A stretch of DNA of 52,526 bases from an uncultured Clostridia bacterium (GTDB lineage Bacteria; Bacillota; Clostridia; Christensenellales; Aristaeellaceae), in NCBI GenBank assembly GCA_937934775.1, contig CALGYL010000180.1, positions 1 through 52,526 on the forward strand. The letters run 5' to 3'. Below are positions 25,269-33,040 of this stretch, one piece after another. Every line of letters starts with the position of its first letter. The first letter of the stretch is position 1. A model generated the notes under the pieces. That model worked only from the letters and a program-made list of their open reading frames with translations. It had not been told where the DNA came from and made no database searches. The translations under genes and the position numbers were made by a program.

Positions 25269-25297
25269 TTGACATGGGACGGAACGCGGCGTATAAT
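25269..25297 (+). promoter_or_regulatory. Consensus sigma-A promoter of mccB-mccA
   Basis: TTGACA (25269-25274), 17-nt spacer, TATAAT (25292-25297). The leader would be only about 40 nt, too short for a SAM riboswitch or T-box, so any sulfur control here would be by a repressor or activator. Confidence 0.85.
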
Positions 25298-25343
25298 TAT
25301 ATCATAGTATTCAGATATGAAAAAAGATATTGGAGCGATGCAC

Positions 25344-26498
25344 ATGAGCGAATGGACTTTGGAATCCAAACTCATCCACGCGGGGCTGGACGGCGATCCG
25401 GCGACCGGTGCGGTCAACGTGCCGATCTACCAGACCTCCACATACCGTCAGACGGAGTTGGGCGGACACCCGGCCTGGGAGTACTCCCGTACCGGCAACC
25501 CTACCCGCGCGGCGCTGGAAAAGCTGATTTCAGACCTCGAAGGCGGCGACCGGGGCTTCGCATTCGCCGGCATGGCGGCCATCGGCGCGGTGCTCATGCT
25601 TCTGAACGCGGGCGACCGCGTACTGGTGCCGGGGAACGTCTACGGCGGCACATACCGGATTTTGGACAAAGTGTTCAGCCGTTTCGGGCTGACCTATTCT
25701 CTGGTGGACGCGTCCGACCCTGCGAAACTGGAGAAGGAAATCCCCGGCGATGCGAAGATGCTGTTGGTGGAGAGCCCCGCGAACCCGCTGATGACGGTGG
25801 CGGACCTCCGCGCGCTGGCCGGGGTTTCCAAGCGCAAGGGGCTTCTCATGGCGGTAGACAATACATTCCTGACGCCTTACTACCAGCGACCCATCGAGCT
25901 TGGCGCGGACATCGTGCTCCACAGCGCCACCAAGTATCTGGGCGGGCACTCGGATCTCATCGCGGGTCTCGCGGTGGTCAAAGACCCGGCGCTCGCGGAA
26001 AAACTGGCCTTCATCCAGAACGCCACCGGCGGCATCCTGCAGCCGTTTGATTCGTTCCTTCTGATCCGCGGCATGAAAACGCTGGGCGTGCGCATGGAGC
26101 GGCACACGGAAAACGCGCTGTACACCGCGGAAATGCTTTCCAGGCACCCGGCGATAAAAAAGGTGTACCACCCGGGCCTTCCGACGGACCCCGGGTATGA
26201 AATCCAGAAGCGGCAGGCGTCCGGCACGGGCGGCGTCTTCTCCTTCGAACTGAAGGAGGGGTACGACGTGGGGAAGGTTCTCGCGTCGGTCAGGCTGATC
26301 GCGCTGGCGGAGAGCCTGGGCGGCGTGGAATCCCTTGTGTGCCACCCGGCGACGATGACCCACGCGTCCATCCCGGAGGAAATCCGGCGGCATCTCGGCA
26401 TCACCGACAGGCTGATTCGGCTCTCCGCGGGCATCGAGCATAAAGAGGACATCGCGCGGGACCTTCTGGCCGCGCTGGAAGCGGGAAAGGAGCATTGA
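25344..26498 (+). CDS. mccB: Cystathionine gamma-lyase/synthase-type PLP enzyme (MccB/MetB family)
   Basis: PLP-dependent trans-sulfuration enzyme of 384 residues. With a cystathionine beta-synthase-type partner next to it, the best reading is cystathionine gamma-lyase in the methionine-to-cysteine direction; gamma-synthase, O-acetylhomoserine sulfhydrylase or methionine gamma-lyase activity cannot be excluded. Family motifs are YQTSTYRQ, YSRTGNPTRAALE, VESPANPLM, VDNTFLTPYYQRP and the PLP lysine in HSATKYLGGHSD. ATG 25344 has GGAG 8 nt upstream; ATG 25317 lacks a site. It ends 2 bp before the mccA-like start. Confidence 0.9.
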   Translation: MSEWTLESKLIHAGLDGDPATGAVNVPIYQTSTYRQTELGGHPAWEYSRTGNPTRAALEKLISDLEGGDRGFAFAGMAAIGAVLMLLNAGDRVLVPGNVYGGTYRILDKVFSRFGLTYSLVDASDPAKLEKEIPGDAKMLLVESPANPLMTVADLRALAGVSKRKGLLMAVDNTFLTPYYQRPIELGADIVLHSATKYLGGHSDLIAGLAVVKDPALAEKLAFIQNATGGILQPFDSFLLIRGMKTLGVRMERHTENALYTAEMLSRHPAIKKVYHPGLPTDPGYEIQKRQASGTGGVFSFELKEGYDVGKVLASVRLIALAESLGGVESLVCHPATMTHASIPEEIRRHLGITDRLIRLSAGIEHKEDIARDLLAALEAGKEH

Positions 26499-26500
26499 GC

Positions 26501-27442
26501 ATGCGGTATTATGACGGCGTCAAGGCACTGATCGGCAACACCCCTCTGGTGAAGCTAAACCACGTCGGCGCGCCGGAGGGCGCGAACCTGTTCGCGAAGC
26601 TGGAACTGTGGAACCCCGGCGGCAGCGTCAAGGACCGGATCGGCCTGAAGATGCTCGAAGCCGCGGAAAACAGCGGGCAGCTGAAACCCGGCGGCGCGAT
26701 CATCGAAGCCACCGCCGGGAATACCGGCCTGGGCATCGCGATCGCGGCGCTCAACCGGGGATACCGGGTTGTCTTCATTGTACCCACCAAGTTCTCCGTC
26801 GAAAAGCAGACGCTGCTCCGCGCGCTGGGCGCGGAAGTCGTAAACACCCCGCGGGAGGGCGGCATGCTGGGCGCGGCGGAGGAGGCGGAGCGGCTGAGGC
26901 GGCTGATTCCCGGCGCGGTTTCCATGAAGCAGTTTGAAAACCCAGCAAACCCGCTCGCCCACTACGAGGGCACCGGCCCGGAGATTTGGGATGCGCTGGA
27001 TGGACAGGTAGATTACCTCGTGGCGGGCGCAGGCAGCGGCGGCACGTTCACCGGCGCGGTGCGCTATCTCAAAGAGCGAAATCCCGGCGTTCAGGGCGTG
27101 CTCGCCGACCCGGACGGCTCCACGATGGGCGGCGGCAAAACGCATTGCTACGAGATGGAAGGCATTGGCAACGACTTCATCCCTGTTACGATGGACATGA
27201 CGCTGGTGGATCGGGTGATCAAGGTGACCGACGAGCAGGCGTTCTCCGGCGCGCGGCGGCTCGCGTCGCGGGAGGGCATCTTTGCGGGTTCGTCTTCGGG
27301 CGCGGCGCTGTCGGCCGCGCTGGAACTGGCCCGGTCCGGCGCAAAGGGCAACATCGCGCTGATCCTCCCCGACCGCGGCGACCGTTACTTCTCCAAGGGA
27401 TTGTATTTGGCGCCGGACACGGCTGGACGGGAAGAATTGTAA
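26501..27442 (+). CDS. mccA: Cysteine synthase/cystathionine beta-synthase-type PLP enzyme (MccA/CysK family)
   Basis: Fold-type II PLP enzyme of 313 residues joining serine or O-acetylserine with homocysteine or sulfide. Motifs are LIGNTPLVKL, the PLP lysine in NPGGSVKDRIG, ATAGNTGLGIAIAA and the phosphate-binding GAGSGGTFTG. The loop Gly-Ser-Ser-Ser-Gly-Ala is near residue 267. Pairing with the MccB-like gene resembles the mccA-mccB reverse trans-sulfuration pair of Bacillus. ATG 26501 has GGAG 8 nt upstream; the in-frame TTG 26495 is too close to it. It sits just upstream of the nitrogenase-like operon. Confidence 0.88.
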   Translation: MRYYDGVKALIGNTPLVKLNHVGAPEGANLFAKLELWNPGGSVKDRIGLKMLEAAENSGQLKPGGAIIEATAGNTGLGIAIAALNRGYRVVFIVPTKFSVEKQTLLRALGAEVVNTPREGGMLGAAEEAERLRRLIPGAVSMKQFENPANPLAHYEGTGPEIWDALDGQVDYLVAGAGSGGTFTGAVRYLKERNPGVQGVLADPDGSTMGGGKTHCYEMEGIGNDFIPVTMDMTLVDRVIKVTDEQAFSGARRLASREGIFAGSSSGAALSAALELARSGAKGNIALILPDRGDRYFSKGLYLAPDTAGREEL

Positions 27443-27458
27443 ATTTCCCGAACGCCGC

Positions 27459-27488
27459 TTGACATGAGGCTTGACCCGATGCTATACT
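27459..27488 (+). promoter_or_regulatory. Promoter of the leader peptide/nitrogenase-like operon
   Basis: TTGACA (27459-27464), 18-nt spacer, TATACT (27483-27488). It begins 17 bp after the mccA stop, so the downstream operon has its own control with a leader of about 315 nt before the first large gene. Confidence 0.75.
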
Positions 27489-27551
27489 CTTCTCAACGAA
27501 AATCCATTATAACATATAGGAATTATCAAGATTGATTTGGGGGCGATAACC

Positions 27552-27644
27552 ATGACCACGAGGAAGATGGCCCGCATGTGCCCGATGTGCGTCATGTGCA
27601 TGACGCGTTCGTTGCGCATCGCTCGGCCATGCCTGTCAACTTAG
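27552..27644 (+). CDS. Met/Cys-rich leader peptide of a transcription attenuator
   Basis: A 30-codon frame, ATG 27552 to TAG 27644, preceded by GGGGG with an 8-nt gap. The peptide has 6 Met and 4 Cys, most of them in the core MARMCPMCVMCM (residues 6-17). It lies between a good promoter and an intrinsic terminator, upstream of genes for sulfur metabolism. The peptide itself probably has no job: its codons would stall ribosomes when charged Met-tRNA or Cys-tRNA is scarce, as in trp or his leaders. It is too short to be found by ordinary gene calling. Confidence 0.8.
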   Translation: MTTRKMARMCPMCVMCMTRSLRIARPCLST

Positions 27645-27694
27645 GCTTATCCTGAAGCCTTCGACAAGAGCAAACCACGGGCGGAGCGCTGCGC
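27600..27694 (+). promoter_or_regulatory. Candidate protector/antiterminator structures of the sulfur attenuator
   Basis: The segment GCGCATCGCTC (27614-27624, inside the leader peptide frame) can pair with GAGCGCTGCGC (27684-27694) at 10 of 11 positions, which would break the terminator stem. The same segment can instead pair locally with 27600-27606 (ATG-A-CGC with GCGCAT). A ribosome stalled on the Met/Cys codons at 27594-27602 would cover this local hairpin's left arm and free the antiterminator. A third small hairpin AGGCTT/AAGCCT (27643-27660) spans the stop codon. This is inferred by eye, not by energy calculation. Confidence 0.65.
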
Positions 27695-27705
27695 TCCGCT
27701 TTTTT
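27681..27705 (+). terminator. Intrinsic terminator in the leader (attenuator)
   Basis: A perfect 8-bp GC-rich stem GCGGAGCG/CGCTCCGC (27681-27688 and 27692-27699), a 3-nt loop and TTTTTT at 27700-27705. It stands 37 nt after the leader peptide stop and 105 nt before the nifH-like start, where it would block the whole operon unless prevented. Confidence 0.85.
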
Positions 27706-27809
27706 GCACACTTTTGACCCGAAATCCACCCGGCAAAGCATCCGTTCGCTTTATACCACTGCAGCAGTAAAGCGTCGGTCCAAAATCCACACGATGGGGG
27801 TAATGACTG

Positions 27810-28685
27810 TTGGCCAGGAAACTCAGGCAGATCGCGATCTACGGAAAAGGCGGAATCGGAAAATCCACCACCACCTCCAACCTCTCGGCGGCGCTCTCGG
27901 AAATGGGCTACAGGGTAATGCAGTTCGGCTGCGACCCGAAGGCCGACTCTACCAACACGCTCCGGGGCGGCAGCTACATCCCGACGATCCTTGACCTTCT
28001 TCGGGAGAACAGCACGGTGGACGCGCACGATGCCATCTTCAAAGGCTTTGGCGGCATCTGGTGCGTGGAGGCGGGCGGCCCGGCGCCGGGCGTGGGCTGC
28101 GCGGGGCGCGGCATCACCACGGCGGTGACCCTTCTCAAACAGCAGCGCATTTTTGAGGAGCTGGAACTGGACTACGTGATCTACGACGTATTGGGCGACG
28201 TGGTGTGCGGCGGCTTCGCGGTACCCATCCGCGAGGGCATCGCGGAGCACGTATTCACCGTCACCTCCTCCGATTTCATGGCGGTCTATGCGGCCAACAA
28301 TCTGTTCAAGGGCATCCAGAAGTACTCCAATTCAGGCGGCGCGCTGCTGGGCGGGGTGATCGCCAATTCCATCAACCAGCCCTATCAAAAAGAGATTGTT
28401 GACGACTTCGTTCGGCGCACGAACACCCAGGTGATGCAGTACGTGCCCAGGTCTCTCACCGTCACCCAGTCAGAGCTGAAGGGACGGACCACCATCGAGG
28501 CCGCGCCGGACAGCCCGCAGGCCGAAATCTACCGGGAGCTGGCCCGAAGAGTAGACGCCCATGTGCAGTCGGGCGTGCCCTCTCCCCTCTCCACGCAGGA
28601 ACTGCGCGAGTGGGCGGACCGCTGGGCGGATGTACTCATCGGCATGGAGTCGGGCGAGGTACGGTCCCCCGCCGCCGGAATCTAG
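27810..28685 (+). CDS. nifH: Nitrogenase-like iron protein (NifH family)
   Basis: ATP-dependent reductase with a [4Fe-4S] cluster shared between two subunits, delivering electrons to the D/K-like partner. It has 291 residues. The P-loop is YGKGGIGKST (11-20), FGCDPKADST follows, and the cluster ligands are Cys97 in GVGCAGRG and Cys133 in DVVCGGFA. Arg100, the usual ADP-ribosylation site, is present. The start is TTG 27810: an in-frame TGA lies 6 nt upstream and GGGGG 9 nt upstream. It differs from nitrogen-fixing NifH in context: no nifE/nifN is present and the neighbours act on sulfur compounds. Confidence 0.93.
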   Translation: MARKLRQIAIYGKGGIGKSTTTSNLSAALSEMGYRVMQFGCDPKADSTNTLRGGSYIPTILDLLRENSTVDAHDAIFKGFGGIWCVEAGGPAPGVGCAGRGITTAVTLLKQQRIFEELELDYVIYDVLGDVVCGGFAVPIREGIAEHVFTVTSSDFMAVYAANNLFKGIQKYSNSGGALLGGVIANSINQPYQKEIVDDFVRRTNTQVMQYVPRSLTVTQSELKGRTTIEAAPDSPQAEIYRELARRVDAHVQSGVPSPLSTQELREWADRWADVLIGMESGEVRSPAAGI

Positions 28686-28707
28686 AACCATCAAGGGAGG
28701 GTTTGCC

Positions 28708-30189
28708 ATGTCGAAAGTCAATCTCGCCGCTCCGGAGGTACAGATTCGGGAGATCCGGCTCGGCTCCATCACCGGATTCGAGGGCACCGCGGGGGAACTC
28801 GTCGGCTGCGCCCGGGCCGGGACGCTCAAAGACAGCGCCCGCTCCTTCAGCCAGTGCATGGGCTGCAGCTCCGGCAACGCCTTCTGCCAGCTTTCAATGA
28901 TCACCGACGCCGCCGTGGTCAACCACGCGCCGGTGGGCTGCGCGGGCGACTTCTTCGGGTTCAACTTCGTCTACCGGGTCGGCCAGATGGAGCGGGGACT
29001 GCCGAGCGTCACCGGGCGCTACTTCAATACCAACATCGAGGAGCAGGACACCATCTTCGACGCGACGGAAAAACTGAGCAAAGTGGTGCGCGAGGTCTAC
29101 GAGCGGGTGCACCCCAACGCCATTTTCATCACCACCTCCTGCGCTTCGGGCATCATCGGCGACGACGTGGAGGGTACGGCGAATGAGCTGACCGAAGAAC
29201 TGGGCATCCCGGTGGTCGCCTGCTTCTGCGAGGGCTTTAAATCCAAAATCTGGACCACCGGTTTTGATTCGGCCTATCACGCCATCGTCCGGAAGATCGT
29301 AAAGCCGCCCCGGCAAAAGACCAATAAGGTCAACATCATCAACTTCTGGGGCAGCCACATTTTTGAGGATCTTCTGCGGCCCCTGGGCTACGAACCGGAC
29401 TATATTGTGCCGTTTTCGACGGTTGAGCAGCTCTCCCACATCTCCGAGGCCGCGGCCACCATCCAGATCTGCCCGACGCTGGGCACGTACCTCGGCGCGG
29501 CGCTGGAGCAGGTATATTCTGTGCCGGAGATCAAGGCGCCGCCCGCCTACGGCGTTCAGGGCACGGACAATTGGCTGCGGGAACTTGGCAGGGTTCTGAA
29601 CCGCGAGGCGGAGATCGAGAAGCTGATCGAATCCGAGCACGCGCGGGTGCTGCCGCAGGTTGCTTTGTACCGGGAGAAGCTCTCCGGAAAGACCGCCTAT
29701 CTCACCGCGGGCGCGGCTCACGGCCACGCGCTGATCGCGCTGCTCCGCGAACTGGGGCTTACCGTACAGGGCGCGGCCATCTTCCACCACGACCCGATCT
29801 ACGACAACGGCGATCCGACCTCCGACGCGCTGGCCCATGATGTCCGAACCTACGGCGACGTCAAGCGATACAACGTGTGCAACAAGCAGGCGTACGAGCT
29901 GGTGAACATCTTAAACCGGGTGCGCCCGGACCTGATGGTCGCCCGCCACGGCGGGATGACATTATGGGGCGCGAAGCTGGGCATCCCGACGCTGCTCATC
30001 GGCGACGAACAGTTCGGCTTCGGCTATCAGGGCGTTCTGAACTACGCCGAGCGCATTCTGGAGGCGCTGGACAACCGCGAATTCGTGGAAAACCTCGCCC
30101 GCCACAGCCAGATGCCCTACACCGCCTGGTGGCTTTCGCAGAACCCCTATCATTTTCTGGGAGGAAACGCCCATGTCATGTCTCATTGA
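28708..30189 (+). CDS. Nitrogenase-like component, NifD-like subunit (candidate organosulfur reductase)
   Basis: A 493-residue catalytic-subunit homologue. Likely P-cluster ligands match NifD spacing: a Cys50/53/60 group (CMGCSSGNAFC), Cys78 in NHAPVGCAG and Cys145 in TTSCASGIIGDDVEG. Cys255 (TIQICPTLG) aligns with the FeMo-co cysteine ligand. The segment that carries the homocitrate-side histidine in NifD reads FGFGYQGV here, with no histidine. So the protein probably holds a P-like cluster and a NifB-derived cofactor but is not a standard N2 reductase. The start is ATG 28708 behind GGGAGGG. The coding end overlaps the next gene by 17 bp. Confidence 0.88.
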   Translation: MSKVNLAAPEVQIREIRLGSITGFEGTAGELVGCARAGTLKDSARSFSQCMGCSSGNAFCQLSMITDAAVVNHAPVGCAGDFFGFNFVYRVGQMERGLPSVTGRYFNTNIEEQDTIFDATEKLSKVVREVYERVHPNAIFITTSCASGIIGDDVEGTANELTEELGIPVVACFCEGFKSKIWTTGFDSAYHAIVRKIVKPPRQKTNKVNIINFWGSHIFEDLLRPLGYEPDYIVPFSTVEQLSHISEAAATIQICPTLGTYLGAALEQVYSVPEIKAPPAYGVQGTDNWLRELGRVLNREAEIEKLIESEHARVLPQVALYREKLSGKTAYLTAGAAHGHALIALLRELGLTVQGAAIFHHDPIYDNGDPTSDALAHDVRTYGDVKRYNVCNKQAYELVNILNRVRPDLMVARHGGMTLWGAKLGIPTLLIGDEQFGFGYQGVLNYAERILEALDNREFVENLARHSQMPYTAWWLSQNPYHFLGGNAHVMSH

Positions 30190-31489
30190 GCAGCCCCGGT
30201 ACACCTGCGCGCTGGGGGCACAGCAGACGGTGGTCGCCATTCGCCGCGCCTGCCCCATCGTACACGCGGGGCCGGGCTGCAGCGGAAAGATCAGCGCGCT
30301 GATCGGCCAGGGGGAGGGTTACGCCGGCGGCAACACCATCCCCTGCACCAATTCCTCCGAGAAGGAGATCGTCTATGGCGGCGAGGACAAACTGCGCACC
30401 GTGATCGAAGGCGCGTTTCAGGTGATCGACGCGGACCTGTTCGTGGTCCTGACCGGCTGCACTTCCGACATCGTGGGCGACGACGTCGCCAGCGTCACGG
30501 GCGAGTTTCAGACGGAAGATCGCCCCATCGTCTACTGCGAGACCGGCGGCTTTAAAAGCAGCAATTACGTCAGCCACGATCAGGTCGTGAACGCCATTAT
30601 TGACCAATACGTGGACAAATACTCAGAAAACCGGGCGGTGAACCCGAAGCTGGTCAATGTGTTCGCGACGCTGCCCTATCAGGACCCTTATTGGGAGGGC
30701 AACCTGGAGGAGCTGAAGCGCATTCTGACCGGACTGGGCCTGATGGTCAACATCCTCTTCGGGCAGCGCTCGAGGGGCGTATCTGAATGGCTCACCATCC
30801 CGAACGCGGCGCTGAACATCGTGGTCAGCGCATGGAGCGGCCTAGGCATCGCAAAGCATCTGGAACAGAAATACCAACAGCCCACCCTGCACTTCCCCTC
30901 CCTCCCCGTCGGCGGCGTGGAAACCACCCGCTTTCTACGGGCGGTGGCGGAAAAACTGAGCCTTCCCAAAGATCAGACGGAGGGCTTCATCAAAGACGAG
31001 GAGTGCAGGTTCTACACCCATCTCGAACGCATGGCCGACTTCATGCTGGAATTCCGCTACGGCCTGCCGCGAAGGTTTATCACCCTTCTGGACGCCACCT
31101 ACGCCGTGGGCGTGGGCAGATACCTGGTGAACGAGCTGGGCATCCTGCCTGGACGGCAATTCGTGGTGGACAACACGCCGGAGGAATTCCGGCCCGCCAT
31201 CCGGGATCAGTTCGCGAACATCTCCCCCAACCGCTCCGCCGCCGTGGACTTTGAAAACGACGCGGGCGCCATCCACAAGGCGGTCCGCGCGGACGACAAC
31301 CGTCAGCGCGCGCTGATTCTCGGAAGCTCGTGGGAGCGGGACCTGGCGAAGGACATTCATGCCGACCTTCTGATCTTAAGCCCCCCCGTGGCGCACCGGC
31401 TGGTGCTCTCCTGCGGTTACGCCGGGTATAACGGCGGTCTCCGGCTGATTGAGGACATTTATGATCGCGTTTTGGATACGTACCGCTGA
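30173..31489 (+). CDS. Nitrogenase-like component, NifK-like subunit
   Basis: A 438-residue partner of the D-like protein, shorter than NifK (about 520) because the N-terminal extension is absent. Cys12, Cys36 (HAGPGCSG) and Cys96 (LTGCTSDIVGDDV) are spaced like the three NifK P-cluster cysteines. Further conserved features are LPVGGVETTRFL and the C-terminal CGYAGYNGG. ATG 30173 has GGGAGG 8 nt upstream inside the D-like gene; the 17-bp overlap suggests coupled translation and equal amounts of both subunits. The metN-like gene follows after 14 bp. Confidence 0.88.
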   Translation: MSCLIEQPRYTCALGAQQTVVAIRRACPIVHAGPGCSGKISALIGQGEGYAGGNTIPCTNSSEKEIVYGGEDKLRTVIEGAFQVIDADLFVVLTGCTSDIVGDDVASVTGEFQTEDRPIVYCETGGFKSSNYVSHDQVVNAIIDQYVDKYSENRAVNPKLVNVFATLPYQDPYWEGNLEELKRILTGLGLMVNILFGQRSRGVSEWLTIPNAALNIVVSAWSGLGIAKHLEQKYQQPTLHFPSLPVGGVETTRFLRAVAEKLSLPKDQTEGFIKDEECRFYTHLERMADFMLEFRYGLPRRFITLLDATYAVGVGRYLVNELGILPGRQFVVDNTPEEFRPAIRDQFANISPNRSAAVDFENDAGAIHKAVRADDNRQRALILGSSWERDLAKDIHADLLILSPPVAHRLVLSCGYAGYNGGLRLIEDIYDRVLDTYR

Positions 31490-31503
31490 GAGGATGATTG
31501 CGC

Positions 31504-32292
31504 ATGGAACCGTTCGTCGCCATCGAAGGCCTGAAAAAGACCTTTCACACTCGGACCGGTGATGTGGAGGTCCTGAAGGGCGTCGATCTGTCGATTGAAA
31601 AGGGCGACATCTTCGGCGTCATCGGCTTCAGCGGCGCGGGAAAATCCACGATGATCCGGCTGATCAACCGGCTGGAATCGCCCGACGAGGGCCGGGTGAT
31701 GATCGACGGCACCGATGTGACCGGTCTCGACAAGGAAGAGCTGGTGCGCTACCGCCAGCGGATCGGCATGATCTTCCAGCAGTTCAACCTCTTCGATTCC
31801 CGCACGGTGTTTGGGAACGTGGCGTATCCGCTGGAGGTCGCGGGCATCGCCAAACGCCACATCCGCCCCAGGGTGGAGGAAATCCTGGAACTGGTGGGCC
31901 TGACCGACAAGCTGGACTGCTACCCCGGCCAGCTCTCCGGCGGACAGAAGCAGCGGGTGGGCATCGCAAGGGCGCTCGCGAACAAGCCGGAGGTGCTCTT
32001 AAGCGACGAGGCCACCAGCGCCCTGGACCCGAAGACCACGCTGTCCATTCTGGACCTTTTAAAGGACATCAACCGGCAGTTCGGCCTTACGATCCTCCTC
32101 ATTACCCACGAACTGGAGGTCATCCGCTACGCCTGCAACAACATGGCGGTGCTGGAGGATGGCAAAATCGTCGAATCCGGCCGCACACGGGAGGTCTTTG
32201 AGAATCCGGCGAGCCAGACCTCGAAACTCTTCATGAAAATCCATACGGAGTTTTCCAAAGACGTATGGCTGAAAGGAGGTGATGGGATCTGA
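31504..32292 (+). CDS. metN: Methionine-type ABC transporter ATPase (MetN-like, without NIL domain)
   Basis: A 262-residue ATPase with Walker A GFSGAGKST, signature LSGGQKQR, Walker B VLLSDEATSALDP and switch ITHELEVIR. These are characteristic of the methionine uptake family. Typical MetN is near 340 residues because of a C-terminal NIL domain that binds methionine and shuts transport down. That domain is missing here, so feedback inhibition by methionine is not expected. ATG 31504 has AGAGG 10 nt upstream. Its TGA overlaps the metI-like start. Confidence 0.88.
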   Translation: MEPFVAIEGLKKTFHTRTGDVEVLKGVDLSIEKGDIFGVIGFSGAGKSTMIRLINRLESPDEGRVMIDGTDVTGLDKEELVRYRQRIGMIFQQFNLFDSRTVFGNVAYPLEVAGIAKRHIRPRVEEILELVGLTDKLDCYPGQLSGGQKQRVGIARALANKPEVLLSDEATSALDPKTTLSILDLLKDINRQFGLTILLITHELEVIRYACNNMAVLEDGKIVESGRTREVFENPASQTSKLFMKIHTEFSKDVWLKGGDGI

Positions 32293-32999
32293 ATACCTAT
32301 AAACACACGCTGTGGGAAGTCCTGAAAAGCGCTTTCGGCCATGACGTATGGAAGATCGTCTGGCCCGCCGTCGGGCAAACGCTGTACATGACGCTACTGA
32401 CCACATTGTTTACGCTGGTGTTCGGTCTGATGCTGGGCATTCTGCTGTTCGCAACCGACCGGGAGGGCGTCAGGCCCCTGCCCGTATTCAACCGGGTGCT
32501 GGGTTCCGTCATCAACGTGCTGCGCTCGCTGCCGTCGATGATCCTGATCATCCTGACGCTTCCGCTTTCCAGGCTCGTCATCGGGCACGCCTACGGTCCG
32601 GAGGCCTGCATCCTGGCGCTGGTCGCCAGCTGCGTGCCAATGTACGCGAGGCTGGTGGAAGGTTCTCTCCGGGAAGTTGAGAAAGGCAAGACCGAAGCCG
32701 CCCGCGCCATGGGTTCAAGCAATTCCTCGATCATCCTGAAGGTGCTGATCCCGGAAGCCCTGCCCTCTCTGATCCGCTCGTTTACGGTGGCCGTGATCGT
32801 GGTGATCTCCACGACGACCCTCGCCGGTTCTTTTGGCGCGGGCGGCCTGGGCGACGTGGCGGTCCGGTTCGGTTACTCCCGGTTCAAGACCGACATCCTG
32901 ATCGCGGCGGTCGTGGTACTCGTAGTCATGGTGCAGGGCATCCAGTTCCTGGGCGACCGGGCCAGCAAGTCCATCGCCCGCAAACGGTTCATCGTCTAG
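32289..32999 (+). CDS. metI: Methionine-type ABC transporter permease (MetI-like), apparent CTG start
   Basis: Inner-membrane permease of 236 residues with about five membrane segments and the coupling motif GKTEAARAMGSSNSSI, typical of MetI. The first in-frame ATG (32388) falls inside the first membrane segment and has no ribosome site. A near-perfect AAAGGAGGTGA (32272-32282) points instead to CTG 32289, nine nt after GGAGG, with an in-frame stop at 32280. The CTG overlaps the metN stop as CTGA. Rare CTG initiation is the best reading, but N-terminal proof is lacking. Confidence 0.8.
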   Translation: MNTYKHTLWEVLKSAFGHDVWKIVWPAVGQTLYMTLLTTLFTLVFGLMLGILLFATDREGVRPLPVFNRVLGSVINVLRSLPSMILIILTLPLSRLVIGHAYGPEACILALVASCVPMYARLVEGSLREVEKGKTEAARAMGSSNSSIILKVLIPEALPSLIRSFTVAVIVVISTTTLAGSFGAGGLGDVAVRFGYSRFKTDILIAAVVVLVVMVQGIQFLGDRASKSIARKRFIV

Positions 33000-33040
33000 A
33001 CTCAAATCAATCGAATAATGAATTGAGAAGGAGAATTTCC

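Noticed and set aside
25298..25343. SAM riboswitch or T-box before the mccBA genes
   Set aside because: The leader is only about 40 nt and shows no such conserved elements.
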